Shown: positions 31,839 to 41,935 of the stretch, piece after piece
Layout of the letters: every line of letters starts with the position of its first letter
Numbering within the stretch: the first letter of the stretch is position 1
DNA from: Neobacillus niacini
GTDB lineage: Bacteria > Bacillota > Bacilli > Bacillales > Cytobacillaceae
Assembly (NCBI RefSeq): GCF_019749295.1
Contig: NZ_JACWFG010000001.1
Span: forward strand, 704,604-768,603
DNA: 64,000 nt
Reading direction: 5' to 3'
The notes under the pieces: model-generated
What the model saw: only the letters and a program-made list of their open reading frames with translations
Told to the model about the DNA's origin: nothing
Databases searched by the model: none
Program-made: the position numbers and the translations under genes

Positions 31839-33248
31839 TTACAAATACTTCCGATGAACACCTTTTCCATCATAGGAAAACAACATTCTTCGGTCTTCAA
31901 TCATGGTTTCTATATGAGCAGGTCTTCCCCATAATTGGTGAATATACGGCAATACCTTTTCAAGATATTTCACATCTAATTCTACACCCTCATACCAATG
32001 CTTCAGATAGAGCTCACCGTTTTTCAAATAGTCACCGTCATTGACGGTAATGTATGGGAAGCCCCCATTTACACGCATATTGACAAGTTGGTCGCGAACA
32101 TGCTCCCATTCCTTATCCACGATTTTATAATCCCTTCCCTGCTTCTGGAAGAGATACATATCTTCCCTCATCACTAGGTCTTTGTTTAAATAATTCCGTA
32201 AAAAAGATATATCGGATTCCACTTCACGAACTTCAAACATCTTTTCCCGGCCAGATCCTGGGGTAACTCCTCTTCTTATCATGTCTTCCGTTGGATTATT
32301 GTATCTTTCTTCAATATCCTCAAATATCTTAATGCCAAGATAGTACGGGTTAATTCCTGTCTTTGAAGGCTGAACAACACCTGCATTCAATTTTGCAAAC
32401 TCAATGGCTTCACCACTTGTTAAATCCATCTCTCTTATGATTCGTTGATGCCAATATGACGCCCAGCCCTCATTCATAATTTTCGTTTCAAGCTGCGGCC
32501 AAAAATAAAGCATTTCTTCACGCATCATCGTCAAAATATCCCGCTGCCAATCAGTTAGTTCCCTGCTATAGGTTTCAATAAACAATAATATATCCTTCTC
32601 AGGTCTCGGAGGAAATTGCTTTTTTCTAGGCTGAGCTGGCTGTTGTTTGTCTTTTTCATCGAGCTTCCATAAATCATCGTAAGGAGAAGCTGTTTGCTGA
32701 ACCTCATCTTCTGCATCATCCTCAAGTGACCATGCAAGTTTTGGTCTCATTAGTGAAGGGTCTATATGTTCATCAATAGCCAATACTGCATCTAGGAAGG
32801 TCTCGACTTCTTTTTTTCCAAATTGAATTTCATAAAGACGAATTCTTTCAGCCGTCGCAGCCATGCTTTCAACCATGTCTCGCTTGGTATTTTGGAAACG
32901 GACATTATTCTTGAAGAAATCACAATGAGCAAGTACGTGTGCAACAATTAATTTATTCTGTATGAGTGAATTGGAATCTAATAAGAAGGCATAACAAGGA
33001 TTTGAATTGATAACCAGTTCATATATTTTACTTAGTCCTAAATCATAATGCAGTTTCATCTTATGAAACTGCTTCCCAAAGCTCCAGTGTGAAAATCTGG
33101 TAGGCATTCCATAGGCACCAAATGTGTAAATGATTTCTGCCGGGCAAATTTCATATCGCATTGGATAAAAATCTAAGCCAAAGCCCCGCGCAATTTCAGT
33201 AATCTCACTAATCGCGTATTCGAGTGCTTTGCGATCGTCCCCATTCAT
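31839..33248 (-). CDS. spoVR: Stage V sporulation protein R
   Basis: 469 residues from ATG 33248, the length of B. subtilis SpoVR (468). AAAGGGGG lies 7 bases upstream of this ATG; an ATG two codons earlier is too close to it. Family features: [11 protein letters not shown] near residue 28, [13 protein letters not shown], and [11 protein letters not shown]. SpoVR is needed for normal spore cortex formation; its biochemical role is unknown. It lies 88 bases downstream of a secreted peptidase gene in the same orientation, and the YhdB gene is close by. Confidence 0.93.
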   Translation of the reverse strand: MNGDDRKALEYAISEITEIARGFGLDFYPMRYEICPAEIIYTFGAYGMPTRFSHWSFGKQFHKMKLHYDLGLSKIYELVINSNPCYAFLLDSNSLIQNKLIVAHVLAHCDFFKNNVRFQNTKRDMVESMAATAERIRLYEIQFGKKEVETFLDAVLAIDEHIDPSLMRPKLAWSLEDDAEDEVQQTASPYDDLWKLDEKDKQQPAQPRKKQFPPRPEKDILLFIETYSRELTDWQRDILTMMREEMLYFWPQLETKIMNEGWASYWHQRIIREMDLTSGEAIEFAKLNAGVVQPSKTGINPYYLGIKIFEDIEERYNNPTEDMIRRGVTPGSGREKMFEVREVESDISFLRNYLNKDLVMREDMYLFQKQGRDYKIVDKEWEHVRDQLVNMRVNGGFPYITVNDGDYLKNGELYLKHWYEGVELDVKYLEKVLPYIHQLWGRPAHIETMIEDRRMLFSYDGKGVHRKYL

Positions 33249-33336
33249 CGCCATTCCCCCTTTTCCTCTTACCACAATGTATGAGGAAAAACCGGGAAAG
33301 ATGAAACAAGATGTAAAAAACAGCAAGTCTAACCTC

Positions 33337-34323
33337 TTATTTTCCCTTTTTTAAGTTCTTTGCCTCTTTTGCCAGGATTAGTCCTACATACTTATTTCTT
33401 TCCCATTCTGTCTCAAAAATTGACATAGGAGGAGACGTTTCTCCAACCAGTGGGCTAATTTCAATTGTCATAGCAGGGCGATGATATTTGGTGATAAACC
33501 AATCGGTGAACCCTCCCCCGGTAGCATGTTTAGGTGGTTTTCCGAGCTTATATCCTGTCAATTTTGATATTTTTTTTGCAATACGTTTATCTCTATAATG
33601 ATGTTTACCATTATGATAATTCCAAAAAACCTCCCTGCCCGCCGAATGGTATGCTACAGCGATTTCCGGATTGATTTTACGTATAAATTTTGTTAATACC
33701 TGAACTTCTTTTGCTTCCAATGGCTTCTTACCCTTATAAAATTGGTAGTGCGGTGAATTGGGCTGCTTCTTAAGCTCTTTCCAGCCTGCAGGATATTGTC
33801 TATTTAAATCCACCCCCATTCCATTTGCTTTCCAGCGTTCAAAACTTTTCATTTCTTCATTCATTAAAAACAGCTGTTTTTGGTGGTTATTCGGGAACTG
33901 ATGCAGAGCATTTTGTTGTATGGCAACACCATCTGGATTAAGCATAGGAATAAACCAAATAGAAACATCGTCTAATATAGCCGTTGAAAAGCGGCCATAA
34001 TCGGCTTGATTCTGATAAGCTTTAGCGTACTCTTCGAGTTTCTTCATCAAAAGCATACTCGTCATCCATTCACGTCCATGATGAGCTCCAATTAAAACGA
34101 TATTACGCTTTCCGCTTCCAAGCTTGATTGCATAAATCGTTCTGCCGAAATGAGTCTTTCCAATTTTCTTTACCTTTGCACTACTATATTGTTTTTGAAT
34201 TTTTACTATATCTTTTTCCATATTCTCATACGAATAAGTTTGATTTGTATATACAATTCTTGCCGCTGCAATATCATCAATAAGTATGGATAAGAACAAT
34301 AAAATACAAATAAGTTTCTTCAT
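33337..34323 (-). CDS. Secreted M14-family zinc carboxypeptidase
   Basis: 328 residues from ATG 34323 (AGGGAGG upstream). A signal peptide ([14 protein letters not shown], cleavage probably near A-A-A) is followed by the M14 domain: zinc ligands A-H-H-G-R-E-W (His and Glu) and Y-H-S-A-G (His), substrate-binding D-L-N-R-Q, and T-I-E-I-S-P with the catalytic Glu. Relatives hydrolyse gamma-D-Glu-diaminopimelate bonds in peptidoglycan, which would suit its location next to a cortex gene, but peptide substrates are possible. Confidence 0.87.
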   Translation of the reverse strand: MKKLICILLFLSILIDDIAAARIVYTNQTYSYENMEKDIVKIQKQYSSAKVKKIGKTHFGRTIYAIKLGSGKRNIVLIGAHHGREWMTSMLLMKKLEEYAKAYQNQADYGRFSTAILDDVSIWFIPMLNPDGVAIQQNALHQFPNNHQKQLFLMNEEMKSFERWKANGMGVDLNRQYPAGWKELKKQPNSPHYQFYKGKKPLEAKEVQVLTKFIRKINPEIAVAYHSAGREVFWNYHNGKHHYRDKRIAKKISKLTGYKLGKPPKHATGGGFTDWFITKYHRPAMTIEISPLVGETSPPMSIFETEWERNKYVGLILAKEAKNLKKGK

Positions 34324-34473
34324 AAAACCTCCCTTTCTAATCAAATTCCTTATTTGTTATACAGGTAAAAGTTGAAAACAGCGTTATAACAACTTGTCCA
34401 ACATTTTCTGCGAAAGTTATCGGCAAAAAGTCATAAAATAAACTCAACTCCTAGTAAGGAGGAGACAAAACAA

Positions 34474-34728
34474 ATGAATAAAATGGATTATGATCGAGCC
34501 CTATATTATACACATCGATCTGAATGGGATAATTTACTGATACTCATGGTACGAACAAAAGACCAAATTTTATCAAAGCGGATTGAGCATTTCCTGCATG
34601 CTTATAACTTTGAACGTGACTACTCAGTAATTGAAAAAAGTTTATATTCTCTGCTTCGTTATATCGACCATGCTAACGAAACAGTTGAACATGATAATAA
34701 TGAGTTACCGATGTATAGTCTTTCCTGA
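34474..34728 (+). CDS. yhdB: YhdB-like protein
   Basis: 84 residues starting M-N-K-M-D-Y-D-R-A-L-Y-Y-T-H-R-S-E-W-D-N-L-L, similar to B. subtilis YhdB (80). AAGGAGGAG lies about 12 bases before the ATG. Soluble, helical, of unknown function. In B. subtilis yhdB is also located in the spoVR-citA neighbourhood. Confidence 0.75.
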   Translation: MNKMDYDRALYYTHRSEWDNLLILMVRTKDQILSKRIEHFLHAYNFERDYSVIEKSLYSLLRYIDHANETVEHDNNELPMYSLS

Positions 34729-34794
34729 AAAATCAAGTGGATACAATTTTTGTTGAGAAAATATTTTACAACCGGACCAAAGAATTCCACCAAA

Positions 34795-34829
34795 AAAAAC
34801 GGCTTCCTCAACGGAGCCGTTTTTTAAAC
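34795..34829 (+). terminator. Bidirectional terminator
   Basis: AAAACGGCT and AGCCGTTTT form a 9-bp stem between convergent yhdB and the dehydrogenase gene, with A-run and T-run flanks. Confidence 0.82.
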
Positions 34830-34839
34830 TTTCTATATG

Positions 34840-35562
34840 TTAAGCGATTGGATATTGTTGAACAAGGGGATGAATGACGATTTCATCAATAAGCATATAC
34901 TTTGGAGCAGAAGCCATGTACACCACAGCATTTGCAATATCTTCCACCTTAAGCCAATCATGTTTTTCTGGTAAACCTTGTGTAGAGTCGGCAAAATAAG
35001 TATCAACCATCCCTGGATTAATGGTGCCCACCCGGATGCCATATTCACGTACCTCTTGTGCTACAGACCCTGAAAAGCCTTGAACAGCATATTTTGAAGC
35101 TGTGTAAGCTGAACCATTCGGAATTGTATACCTGGCAACATCTGAAGAAATGGTAATAATAGTACCTGTTTTTCTCTCCTTCATATGTGGAAGCACCGCC
35201 TTGGTAGCCAAAAACACACCCTGTACATTCACTTCAAACACTTTTCTCCACTCTTCGAGAGTTACTTCTTCTGTTAATTTAAAGAATCCGACACCAGCAT
35301 TATTAACAAGCATGTCCACTTGTCCATATTCTTCAATGGTTTTCTTAATCACTTGCTGCAGATCTTCTTCCTTTGTAACATCAGCCTGAATTGGAAGTAC
35401 ATGAGGAAAACCTTTACGCTTAAGCTCATCGGCTGTTTCTGAAATTTGTGCTGAGCTGCCGATTATCGCCAATTTCATTCCCTGCTCGGCCAGCTTAATG
35501 GCAATTTCTTTCCCAATTCCTCTAGATGCTCCGGTAACGATTGATACTTGATCCTTTAACAT
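34840..35562 (-). CDS. Short-chain dehydrogenase/reductase
   Basis: 240 residues from ATG 35562. The nucleotide-binding motif T-G-A-S-R-G-I-G is at about residues 10-17, N-N-A-G near 86, and the catalytic Ser, Tyr and Lys are in I-S-S-D-V and Y-T-A-S-K near 136-153. Overall it resembles 3-oxoacyl-ACP reductase-like SDRs; substrate is not predictable. It lies 48 bases downstream of pgcA in the same orientation and may be co-transcribed. Confidence 0.87.
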   Translation of the reverse strand: MLKDQVSIVTGASRGIGKEIAIKLAEQGMKLAIIGSSAQISETADELKRKGFPHVLPIQADVTKEEDLQQVIKKTIEEYGQVDMLVNNAGVGFFKLTEEVTLEEWRKVFEVNVQGVFLATKAVLPHMKERKTGTIITISSDVARYTIPNGSAYTASKYAVQGFSGSVAQEVREYGIRVGTINPGMVDTYFADSTQGLPEKHDWLKVEDIANAVVYMASAPKYMLIDEIVIHPLVQQYPIA

Positions 35563-35610
35563 GATTTTTTTTTCCTTTCGTGTTGAAATACTTAGGTGAG
35601 TCATGAAAAA

Positions 35611-37353
35611 TTAGTTTCCAGTTACCATTTTAACCTTATCGTCCACAAGTCCCATAAAATTCTTTTCAATTTCACTTAATTTACTTCTGCTTTCCTCTAA
35701 GCTTTTACTATTTACACCAAAATAGAATTTTACTTTTGGTTCAGTTCCGGATGGTCTCAAGCATACCCATGAGCCATCTGTGAAAGTATATTTTAATACG
35801 TTTGATTTTGGTAAATCGATTTTTTCGTCACCAGCAGATGTCTGTCGAATACCAGTCAGGTAATCTTCGGACGATGATATCGTTAAATCACCAAGCTTTT
35901 CAATTGGTTCAGAACGGAAAGAGGCTAAAATCTGCTGAATCTGTTCTGCACCTTCTTTACCCTTTAAGGTTAAAGATCTAAGACCTTCCTGATAATATCC
36001 ATACTTTTCAAATACTTGCATTAATCCTTCATAAAGTGACATACCTTGTTTTTTATAAAATGCACATACTTCTACAGCTAAAATGGCTGCCTGCACAGCA
36101 TCCTTATCACGGGCAAAGTCTCCGATGAGATAGCCATAACTTTCTTCATAACCAAAAAGGAAAGTGTATTCGCCACTTTCTTCATATTCCTTTATCTTTT
36201 CGGCAATAAACTTAAATCCTGTAAGCACATCAAAGGTTTTTAACTGATAAGCCTCTGCAATTTTCCTGCCAATTTCTGATGTTACAATCGTCTTAAGCAC
36301 AACTCCATTTGAAGGAAGAGTCCCTTTGCTCTGCTCTTGTGTAAGAATGTAATCTAATAACAAAGCTCCCGTTTGGTTCCCCGTTAGAACAACATATTCA
36401 CCCTCAGGATTAAGAACAGCAATTCCTAAGCGGTCTGCATCAGGGTCAGTGGCAATTAATAGATCTGCGCCCACCTTTTTACCATCTCGAATGGCTAATT
36501 CAAATGCGGCATGTTCCTCTGGATTTGGACTTTTAACTGTTGAAAATTCAGGATCTGGAAGTTCCTGCTCTTTTACAACCGTTACGTTTGTATATCCCAG
36601 TGCTTGCAATGCTTGGCGGACAGGCTTATTAGCTGTACCATGTAAAGGTGTAAATACTATTTTCACATCTGTTTCGTTCGAAATTGTTGGATTTTCAGAG
36701 ATCGTCTTTAATTTTTCAATATAGGCTTGGTCAATCTCAGCACCAATTGTATTAATTAATCCAAGTGACCTTAGGTTTTCCTCGGTATCTACTTCTATCA
36801 ACAATTCATTTTCAATTTCGTTAACCTTCGCAATAACCACGTCAGCTGCGTCAGGTGGTAACTGCCCGCCGTCAGAACCATATACTTTATATCCATTATA
36901 TTCAGGTGGATTGTGGCTTGCTGTTATAACAATACCGGAAAATGCGTTTAGATATCTTAAAGCAAAAGATAATTCAGGTGTTGGTCTTAACTCATCAAAT
37001 ACATATGTTTTTATTCCTTTTGTTGCGAGCGTTCTTGCTGCTTCCATACAAAACTCTGGAGATTTATGTCGTGAATCGTAGGCGATCACTACTCCACGTT
37101 GTTTTGCTTCATTACCTTGTTCGTCTATGTATGCTGCTAATCCAGCAGAAGCTTTACGGACCGTATAGAGATTCATACGATTAGTCCCTGCACCAATTTC
37201 TCCTCGCATTCCGCCAGTACCAAACTCAAGATTTTTATAAAATAACTCTTCTAATTGTTTTTCATCATTGTTAATTTCCTCAAGCTGCTGCTTTAACTCT
37301 TCATTCAAGTTTGAGAACTGTATCCACCTTTTTGCATTTTCTTTCCAATCCAT
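35611..37353 (-). CDS. pgcA: Alpha-phosphoglucomutase
   Basis: 580 residues from ATG 37353 (AAGGAGG upstream), matching B. subtilis PgcA/YhxB (581). Phosphoserine loop [13 protein letters not shown] near residue 143, metal loop D-P-D-A-D-R near 301, sugar-binding G-Y-E-E-S-Y-G near 395, and phosphate-binding R-P-S-G-T-E-P-K near 533. It interconverts glucose 1- and 6-phosphate, supplying UDP-glucose for teichoic acid glycosylation and glycolipids. Confidence 0.93.
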   Translation of the reverse strand: MDWKENAKRWIQFSNLNEELKQQLEEINNDEKQLEELFYKNLEFGTGGMRGEIGAGTNRMNLYTVRKASAGLAAYIDEQGNEAKQRGVVIAYDSRHKSPEFCMEAARTLATKGIKTYVFDELRPTPELSFALRYLNAFSGIVITASHNPPEYNGYKVYGSDGGQLPPDAADVVIAKVNEIENELLIEVDTEENLRSLGLINTIGAEIDQAYIEKLKTISENPTISNETDVKIVFTPLHGTANKPVRQALQALGYTNVTVVKEQELPDPEFSTVKSPNPEEHAAFELAIRDGKKVGADLLIATDPDADRLGIAVLNPEGEYVVLTGNQTGALLLDYILTQEQSKGTLPSNGVVLKTIVTSEIGRKIAEAYQLKTFDVLTGFKFIAEKIKEYEESGEYTFLFGYEESYGYLIGDFARDKDAVQAAILAVEVCAFYKKQGMSLYEGLMQVFEKYGYYQEGLRSLTLKGKEGAEQIQQILASFRSEPIEKLGDLTISSSEDYLTGIRQTSAGDEKIDLPKSNVLKYTFTDGSWVCLRPSGTEPKVKFYFGVNSKSLEESRSKLSEIEKNFMGLVDDKVKMVTGN

Positions 37354-37465
37354 CAATTTCTTCCTCCTTATGCTTCCATCTACATTATTGTTCGAATTTC
37401 CCAATAAACTTACACCTTCTTTTTATTGTATATTTTATCTCAGTAAGTTCAAGGATTATAATAAA

Positions 37466-37498
37466 AAAAATGTCTGCAATTGCAGACATTTTTTCCTT
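37466..37498 (-). terminator. Bidirectional terminator
   Basis: AAAAATGTCTGCA and TGCAGACATTTTT form a 13-bp perfect stem just beyond the yhcU-like stop. Confidence 0.85.
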
Positions 37499-37502
37499 GA
37501 AA

Positions 37503-37889
37503 TTATACAAGTAGTTCATTTGCGGCTTTGATATAGATACTAAATACACTGTTTTTCATATTTTTTGCATCAACGAATTGTTCATACTCAAACGGAAAGA
37601 AAAGACCAAAATCTTGGAGGTTCATAACATTTTTATTAAATAACGCTTCATATTGATCATCAAGTGTTGTTGTCTCAAGTATGGAAATGATTGTTTGCAT
37701 ACTTGCCATTACTTGAAAAGCGTCCTTTAATGTATTAAAGTCATCTGGAGTATGCAATACTTTTAATTGCTCAAACTCCCTAATTTCCTTATCCGTAAAA
37801 TAGAGTGGAAAAACAGTTGAATAGATATACCTCACAAGTCCACAAATTTCTTCTTCCTGACCCGGTGTTGAGGCAAAAACAATTTTCAC
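37503..37889 (-). CDS. yhcU: YhcU-like protein (DUF5365)
   Basis: 128 residues from GTG 37889, with AAAGGTGGG upstream; the frame continues upstream without a start signal. It begins V-K-I-V-F-A-S-T-P-G-Q-E-E-E-I and resembles B. subtilis YhcU (131), which also neighbours the yhcT pseudouridine synthase gene. Soluble, function unknown. Here it is divergent from yhcT. Confidence 0.75.
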   Translation of the reverse strand: MKIVFASTPGQEEEICGLVRYIYSTVFPLYFTDKEIREFEQLKVLHTPDDFNTLKDAFQVMASMQTIISILETTTLDDQYEALFNKNVMNLQDFGLFFPFEYEQFVDAKNMKNSVFSIYIKAANELLV

Positions 37890-38025
37890 TTGTAACCCAC
37901 CTTTGCGATAACAATAATCTATCGTAATATATATACATAAGGATATCATAAATGAGAGTGAATTTTCGGTGGTAATTATAACCACGACAAATCTATAGTG
38001 AAATCTTGATATATAAGGAGTTAAG

Positions 38026-38946
38026 ATGTTAAAAACAGTGCAAAAAGGCAATTGGATGGAAATTATTACACCCGAAAAATGGGAAGGAAAATCTATTGAG
38101 GATATCTTTCGAAAAGAATGGGAAGTCTCAAAGAAGCTTACTCATTTATTCCGAATGGAAAACAAAGTATTTGTAAATGGAAGTAAAGCTGCCTGGGGAT
38201 CTCCTCTTAAATTGGGAGATAGGGTTCTGATTAAAATTTTTGAAGAAGAGGAACCAAATTTTATACCTTCTTTCTTCTATGATATACAAGTTCTGTTTGA
38301 AGATGAACATGTTATTGTTTTTAATAAACCTGCTTTTATGAGCACCCACCCTAATGATGACACTGATAAAAATACACTTTTAAATGCAGCTCAGTTTTAC
38401 TTGCATTCCAAGGGTGAAAAAGAATTCGATATCAGACATGTACATCGTTTAGATAAGGATACAACTGGTGCTATCCTTTTTGCTAAACATGCATTGGCAG
38501 GTTCAATATTGGACAGAATGCTCGAAAAACATGAATTAAAAAGAACGTATCTTGCCATTGTCCAAGGCCATATAAGAAAGAAAAAAGGGAGCATACACGA
38601 GCCCATTGGTCGTGACCGCCACCATTCTACAAGAAGAAGAGTTTCTCCGTCTGGTCAGGATGCCCTAACGCATTATCAAGTTATTAAAGAACATACCAAT
38701 ACTTCATATGTTAAATGTTGGCTTGAAACAGGAAGAACTCATCAAATACGTGTACATTTAAGTCATATAGGGCACCCCTTAATTGGCGATACTCTTTATG
38801 GAGGAAAGCCGCTATTTAATAGACAGGCTTTACACGCAGCAAAGTTAGAATTTATACACCCTATTACTGAGGAAAAAGTGATTTGTTATGCTCCATTTTT
38901 GGATCAGCCCCCTCTATTTAAAGGGATAGACATACATAGCTTATAA
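38026..38946 (+). CDS. yhcT: RluA-family RNA pseudouridine synthase, YhcT-like
   Basis: 306 residues (B. subtilis YhcT about 302). The catalytic motif H-R-L-D-K-D-T-T-G, with the nucleophilic Asp, is near residue 140; E-T-G-R-T-H-Q-I-R-V-H is near 238 and G-D-T-L-Y-G-G near 258. An N-terminal S4-like region of about 80 residues (V-S-K-K-L-T-H-L-F and V-F-V-N-G) is present. AAGGAG lies 6 bases before the ATG. The RNA position modified cannot be told from sequence. Confidence 0.9.
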   Translation: MLKTVQKGNWMEIITPEKWEGKSIEDIFRKEWEVSKKLTHLFRMENKVFVNGSKAAWGSPLKLGDRVLIKIFEEEEPNFIPSFFYDIQVLFEDEHVIVFNKPAFMSTHPNDDTDKNTLLNAAQFYLHSKGEKEFDIRHVHRLDKDTTGAILFAKHALAGSILDRMLEKHELKRTYLAIVQGHIRKKKGSIHEPIGRDRHHSTRRRVSPSGQDALTHYQVIKEHTNTSYVKCWLETGRTHQIRVHLSHIGHPLIGDTLYGGKPLFNRQALHAAKLEFIHPITEEKVICYAPFLDQPPLFKGIDIHSL

Positions 38947-38948
38947 CA

Positions 38949-38986
38949 AAAAGGGCCGCCCACTTTTTGTGGGAGGCCTCATTTTT
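38949..38986 (+). terminator. Bidirectional terminator
   Basis: GGGCCGCCCAC pairs with GTGGGAGGCCT (one mismatch) around TTTTT; T-runs occur on both sides, between convergent yhcT and the glsB-like gene. Confidence 0.75.
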
Positions 38987-38990
38987 GCTT

Positions 38991-39245
38991 TTAGTCTGCT
39001 TTTCTAAATGCTCTCATTATTAGTGATAATAGGAAGACTAAAGCAACGGAACCGATTATGGCAGGAATAATTGCAAAATCGGCAACATTTGGTCCCCAAT
39101 CTCCTAATAGTAAAGTACCAAGCCATGCACCAACAAACCCAGCAATTATATTACCGATAATACCACCTGGAACATCCCTGCCAACAATAAGGCCGGCTAA
39201 CCAGCCAATTACTCCACCAACAATTAATGCCCATAAGAAACTCAT
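38991..39245 (-). CDS. GlsB/YeaQ/YmgE-family small membrane protein
   Basis: 84 residues from ATG 39245 (AAAGGAGTG upstream). Three glycine-rich helices with the family pattern G-W-L-A-G-L-I-V-G, G-G-I-I-G-N-I-I-A-G-F-V-G-A-W-L-G. Such proteins are general-stress responsive in many bacteria. A GGGTAT (minus strand, 39403-39408) resembles a sigma-B -10 but no convincing -35 accompanies it. The remaining upstream region to 39582 shows no other gene. Confidence 0.85.
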   Translation of the reverse strand: MSFLWALIVGGVIGWLAGLIVGRDVPGGIIGNIIAGFVGAWLGTLLLGDWGPNVADFAIIPAIIGSVALVFLLSLIMRAFRKAD

Positions 39246-39582
39246 TTGCGAACACTCCTTTTTTGTATTCATTTTTACAAATGATCACAACTAAAGTTAA
39301 CAAGCAGTAATAATAATTAAAACACTGTCTTGTACCATTAAAGTACCCAATTACTATTTTTACATACATAAAACAAGTCTTTTTTGATACATAATTAAAA
39401 TAATACCCGGGGAAAGTAATAGTAAATATTTTAGAATTGGAATCACACGGAAAAGTCAGAAAATTCTTTTGTTAAGTTTTTGTAAATTACGTAAATTTTT
39501 TATGATTTTTTTTTCTATATCAGATACAATGTTGTCCGTCAGTGTAAAAACTTTTTACATACTATTTAGGGGGATTTTGAAA

Positions 39583-40197
39583 ATGGCAAAAAAGGTTGAT
39601 AAATTTTCTGCTCTATTAAGTAATATTTCTTCTAACTTAAAGGAAGGGGCAAATTACTTTGCTGATTATAAATTAAAAAATATAAGTGATTTGAAAATTT
39701 TCTCAGAGAAGATGAAAGAGATTGAAACGAAGGGTGATTCCTTTGTTCATGAAGTAATTAAACAATTAAACGACGCGTTTATTACTCCTATTGAACGTGA
39801 AGATATTCTTCACCTAGCGAACAGCATGGATGATGTACTTGACGGACTAGAAGCTACCGCGGCATTGTTTGAGATGTACTCAATCACACAGGCAGATGAT
39901 TTTATGCTTCAGTTTGTTGGTGCAATAAAATCCAGTGTTCATGAAATTGATGAAGCAATTGTACTATTATCAAATAAAAAACTTCCTCATATGAGAGAAC
40001 ACGCAATAAAGATAAAAGATTATGAATCTAAATGCGATAATATCCTTCGTCAGTCAATTAAGCATTTATTTACAGTAGAGAAAGACCCAATCCGGATTAT
40101 TCAGTTTAAGGAAATATATGAAAATCTTGAGGATATTGCTGATAGCTGCCAATCCGTTGCGAATACACTTGAAGCCATTATCATGAAAAATGCATAA
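39583..40197 (+). CDS. DUF47/PhoU-like protein, accessory to phosphate transporter
   Basis: 204 residues from ATG 39583 (AGGGGGA upstream), as B. subtilis YkaA. All-helical PhoU-like fold with E-x-x-x-D motifs (I-E-T-K-G-D, F-I-T-P-I-E-R-E-D-I and Y-E-N-L-E-D-I-A-D), typical of trinuclear metal binding. It is 11 bases from the Pit transporter gene and probably gates or regulates it. Confidence 0.9.
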   Translation: MAKKVDKFSALLSNISSNLKEGANYFADYKLKNISDLKIFSEKMKEIETKGDSFVHEVIKQLNDAFITPIEREDILHLANSMDDVLDGLEATAALFEMYSITQADDFMLQFVGAIKSSVHEIDEAIVLLSNKKLPHMREHAIKIKDYESKCDNILRQSIKHLFTVEKDPIRIIQFKEIYENLEDIADSCQSVANTLEAIIMKNA

Positions 40198-40208
40198 GGA
40201 GCAAACAA

Positions 40209-41201
40209 ATGGAAATATTAATTATTTTAGTTGTCATCGGTGCCCTAGCATTTGACTTTATTAATGGGTTCCATGATACGGCTAACTCGATTGCGACTTC
40301 TGTCTCAACAAAGGCATTAAAACCGCGTCACGCCATTCTGTTAGCTGCAATTATGAATTTTGTAGGAGCAATGACGTTTACAGGTGTAGCTAAATCCATA
40401 TCCAAAGATATTGTTGACCCTTTTACGCTTGAAAATGGATCGGTAGTTATTCTAGCTGCACTCATATCAGCTATTTTTTGGAACTTATTAACGTGGTACT
40501 TTGGAATCCCTAGTAGTTCTTCTCACGCAATTATTGGATCAATTGCCGGGGCAGCGATTGCATCAGCTGGTTTTGGTGCCCTTAACTATAATGGTTTCTT
40601 GAAAATCATTCAGGCATTGCTTCTTTCACCAGTATTAGCGTTCGCTGTCGGTTATATTGTGTACAGTATTTTTAAAGTGGTGTTTAAGAATGCAAATTTA
40701 GCGAAGACTAATCGAAATTTTCGTTATATGCAAATCGCCACTGCAGCTCTCCAGTCTTACTCACATGGAACGAATGATGCACAAAAGGCAATGGGGATTA
40801 TCACAATGGCCTTAATTGCTAATGGTTATCTTGGAGCTAATGCTGAAGTTCCATTTTGGGTACAATTCTCCTGTGCGCTGGCAATGGGATTAGGTACCTC
40901 TGTCGGTGGATGGAAAATTATTAAAACCGTTGGCGGTAAGATTATGAAAATTAGACCAATTAACGGGGTAGCAGCAGATTTGACAGGTGCAGCTGTTATT
41001 TTTGGGGCCACTTTCTTACATGTACCTGTTAGTACTACACATGTTATTTCTTCCGGTATTTTAGGGGTTGGTGCTTCACACCGCCTAAAGGGTGTAAAAT
41101 GGGACACGGCTCAAAGAATGTTAATTACTTGGGTAATTACACTTCCTATTTCAGCAGGTATTGCAGCTATTTCTTATTTCATTTTAAATCTTTTCTTTTA
41201 A
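40209..41201 (+). CDS. pit: Low-affinity inorganic phosphate transporter (Pit family)
   Basis: 330 residues, about ten membrane helices, with the two Pit signatures: G-F-H-D-T-A-N-S-I-A-T near residue 20 and S-H-G-T-N-D-A-Q-K-A-M-G near residue 190. It imports metal-phosphate by proton symport. Second gene of the DUF47-pit operon, closed by a terminator. Confidence 0.94.
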   Translation: MEILIILVVIGALAFDFINGFHDTANSIATSVSTKALKPRHAILLAAIMNFVGAMTFTGVAKSISKDIVDPFTLENGSVVILAALISAIFWNLLTWYFGIPSSSSHAIIGSIAGAAIASAGFGALNYNGFLKIIQALLLSPVLAFAVGYIVYSIFKVVFKNANLAKTNRNFRYMQIATAALQSYSHGTNDAQKAMGIITMALIANGYLGANAEVPFWVQFSCALAMGLGTSVGGWKIIKTVGGKIMKIRPINGVAADLTGAAVIFGATFLHVPVSTTHVISSGILGVGASHRLKGVKWDTAQRMLITWVITLPISAGIAAISYFILNLFF

Positions 41202-41218
41202 ATTTAATTAAATTGATC

Positions 41219-41252
41219 AAAGAGGATGATTTTTTCATCCTCTTTTTTATTT
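41219..41252 (+). terminator. Rho-independent terminator of pit operon
   Basis: AAAGAGGATGA and TCATCCTCTTT form an 11-bp stem with a T loop, followed by TTTATTTT. Confidence 0.9.
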
Positions 41253-41318
41253 TCACCACTTCTAAATGTTAATCCCTTTCATATTTTTTATGTAGGGACA
41301 AGTTTGGGGTGATTATTA

Positions 41319-41894
41319 TTGAGACAAAAAATTATGGCTATGCTTATCGGCAGTCTATTGTTAAGCCTTGGGGTTAATGGTTTTTTGGTGCCCTATCATT
41401 TGCTTGATGGCGGCGTGATTGGCTTAGGGTTAATCATTCACTATTTTTACGGGTGGCCCACTGGACTTAGTATGATAGTCTTAAGTCTTCCACTCTATAT
41501 CTTGGCATGGTTCTTTGAAAGACGTTATTTTTACTATAGTCTTCATGGACTAATCATCTCATCTTTTTGCATTGACCTTCTTTCGTTTATCAATGGAAAG
41601 ATACAGGTTGGTATTTTTCCCAGTACCATTATTGGGGGTATTCTGGTAGGAGTGGGGATCGGTTTAATGCTCCGCTATGAAACGAGTACGGGTGGAACTG
41701 ATTTATTAGCCCAGATTCTTACTAAATTTACTTCTGTTAATATTGGAATCATCATTTTCCTAATTGATGGAATTGTCATTACCAGCGGGATTCAAGTAGT
41801 GGGTTTAGAAAAATTCTTCTACTCTCTATTAACTATTATTTTTGTTGGATTAATGACTTCAATAACTGTCATTAGAAAGCCCGAAATATATTGA
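41319..41894 (+). CDS. YitT-family membrane protein lacking the DUF2179 tail
   Basis: 191 residues from TTG 41319 with GGGGTGAT upstream. Five to six helices and the conserved G-G-V-I-G-L-G-L-I-I-H and Y-E-T-S-T-G-G-T-D-L-L-A motifs of YitT/YxkD proteins. Most YitT proteins are about 280 residues with a C-terminal soluble DUF2179 domain; this one ends right after the membrane part. Function of the family is unknown. Confidence 0.83.
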   Translation: MRQKIMAMLIGSLLLSLGVNGFLVPYHLLDGGVIGLGLIIHYFYGWPTGLSMIVLSLPLYILAWFFERRYFYYSLHGLIISSFCIDLLSFINGKIQVGIFPSTIIGGILVGVGIGLMLRYETSTGGTDLLAQILTKFTSVNIGIIIFLIDGIVITSGIQVVGLEKFFYSLLTIIFVGLMTSITVIRKPEIY

Positions 41895-41895
41895 A

Positions 41896-41926
41896 AGAAC
41901 CTGCCTCAAAGCAGGTTCCTTCATCA
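41896..41926 (+). terminator. Bidirectional terminator
   Basis: GAACCTGC and GCAGGTTC form an 8-bp stem between the convergent YitT and proC genes. Confidence 0.75.
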
Positions 41927-41935
41927 TTTACATAT

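Noticed and set aside
31057..31857. Several open frames of about 95 residues on both strands
   Set aside because: They lie in GC-rich repeat copies and boundary hairpins, lack ribosome-binding sites, and appear only because the repeats have few stop codons.
39403..39408. Sigma-B promoter for the GlsB-like gene
   Set aside because: GGGTAT is present but no GTTT-type -35 lies at 13-15 bases, and it is far (about 158 bases) from the start.
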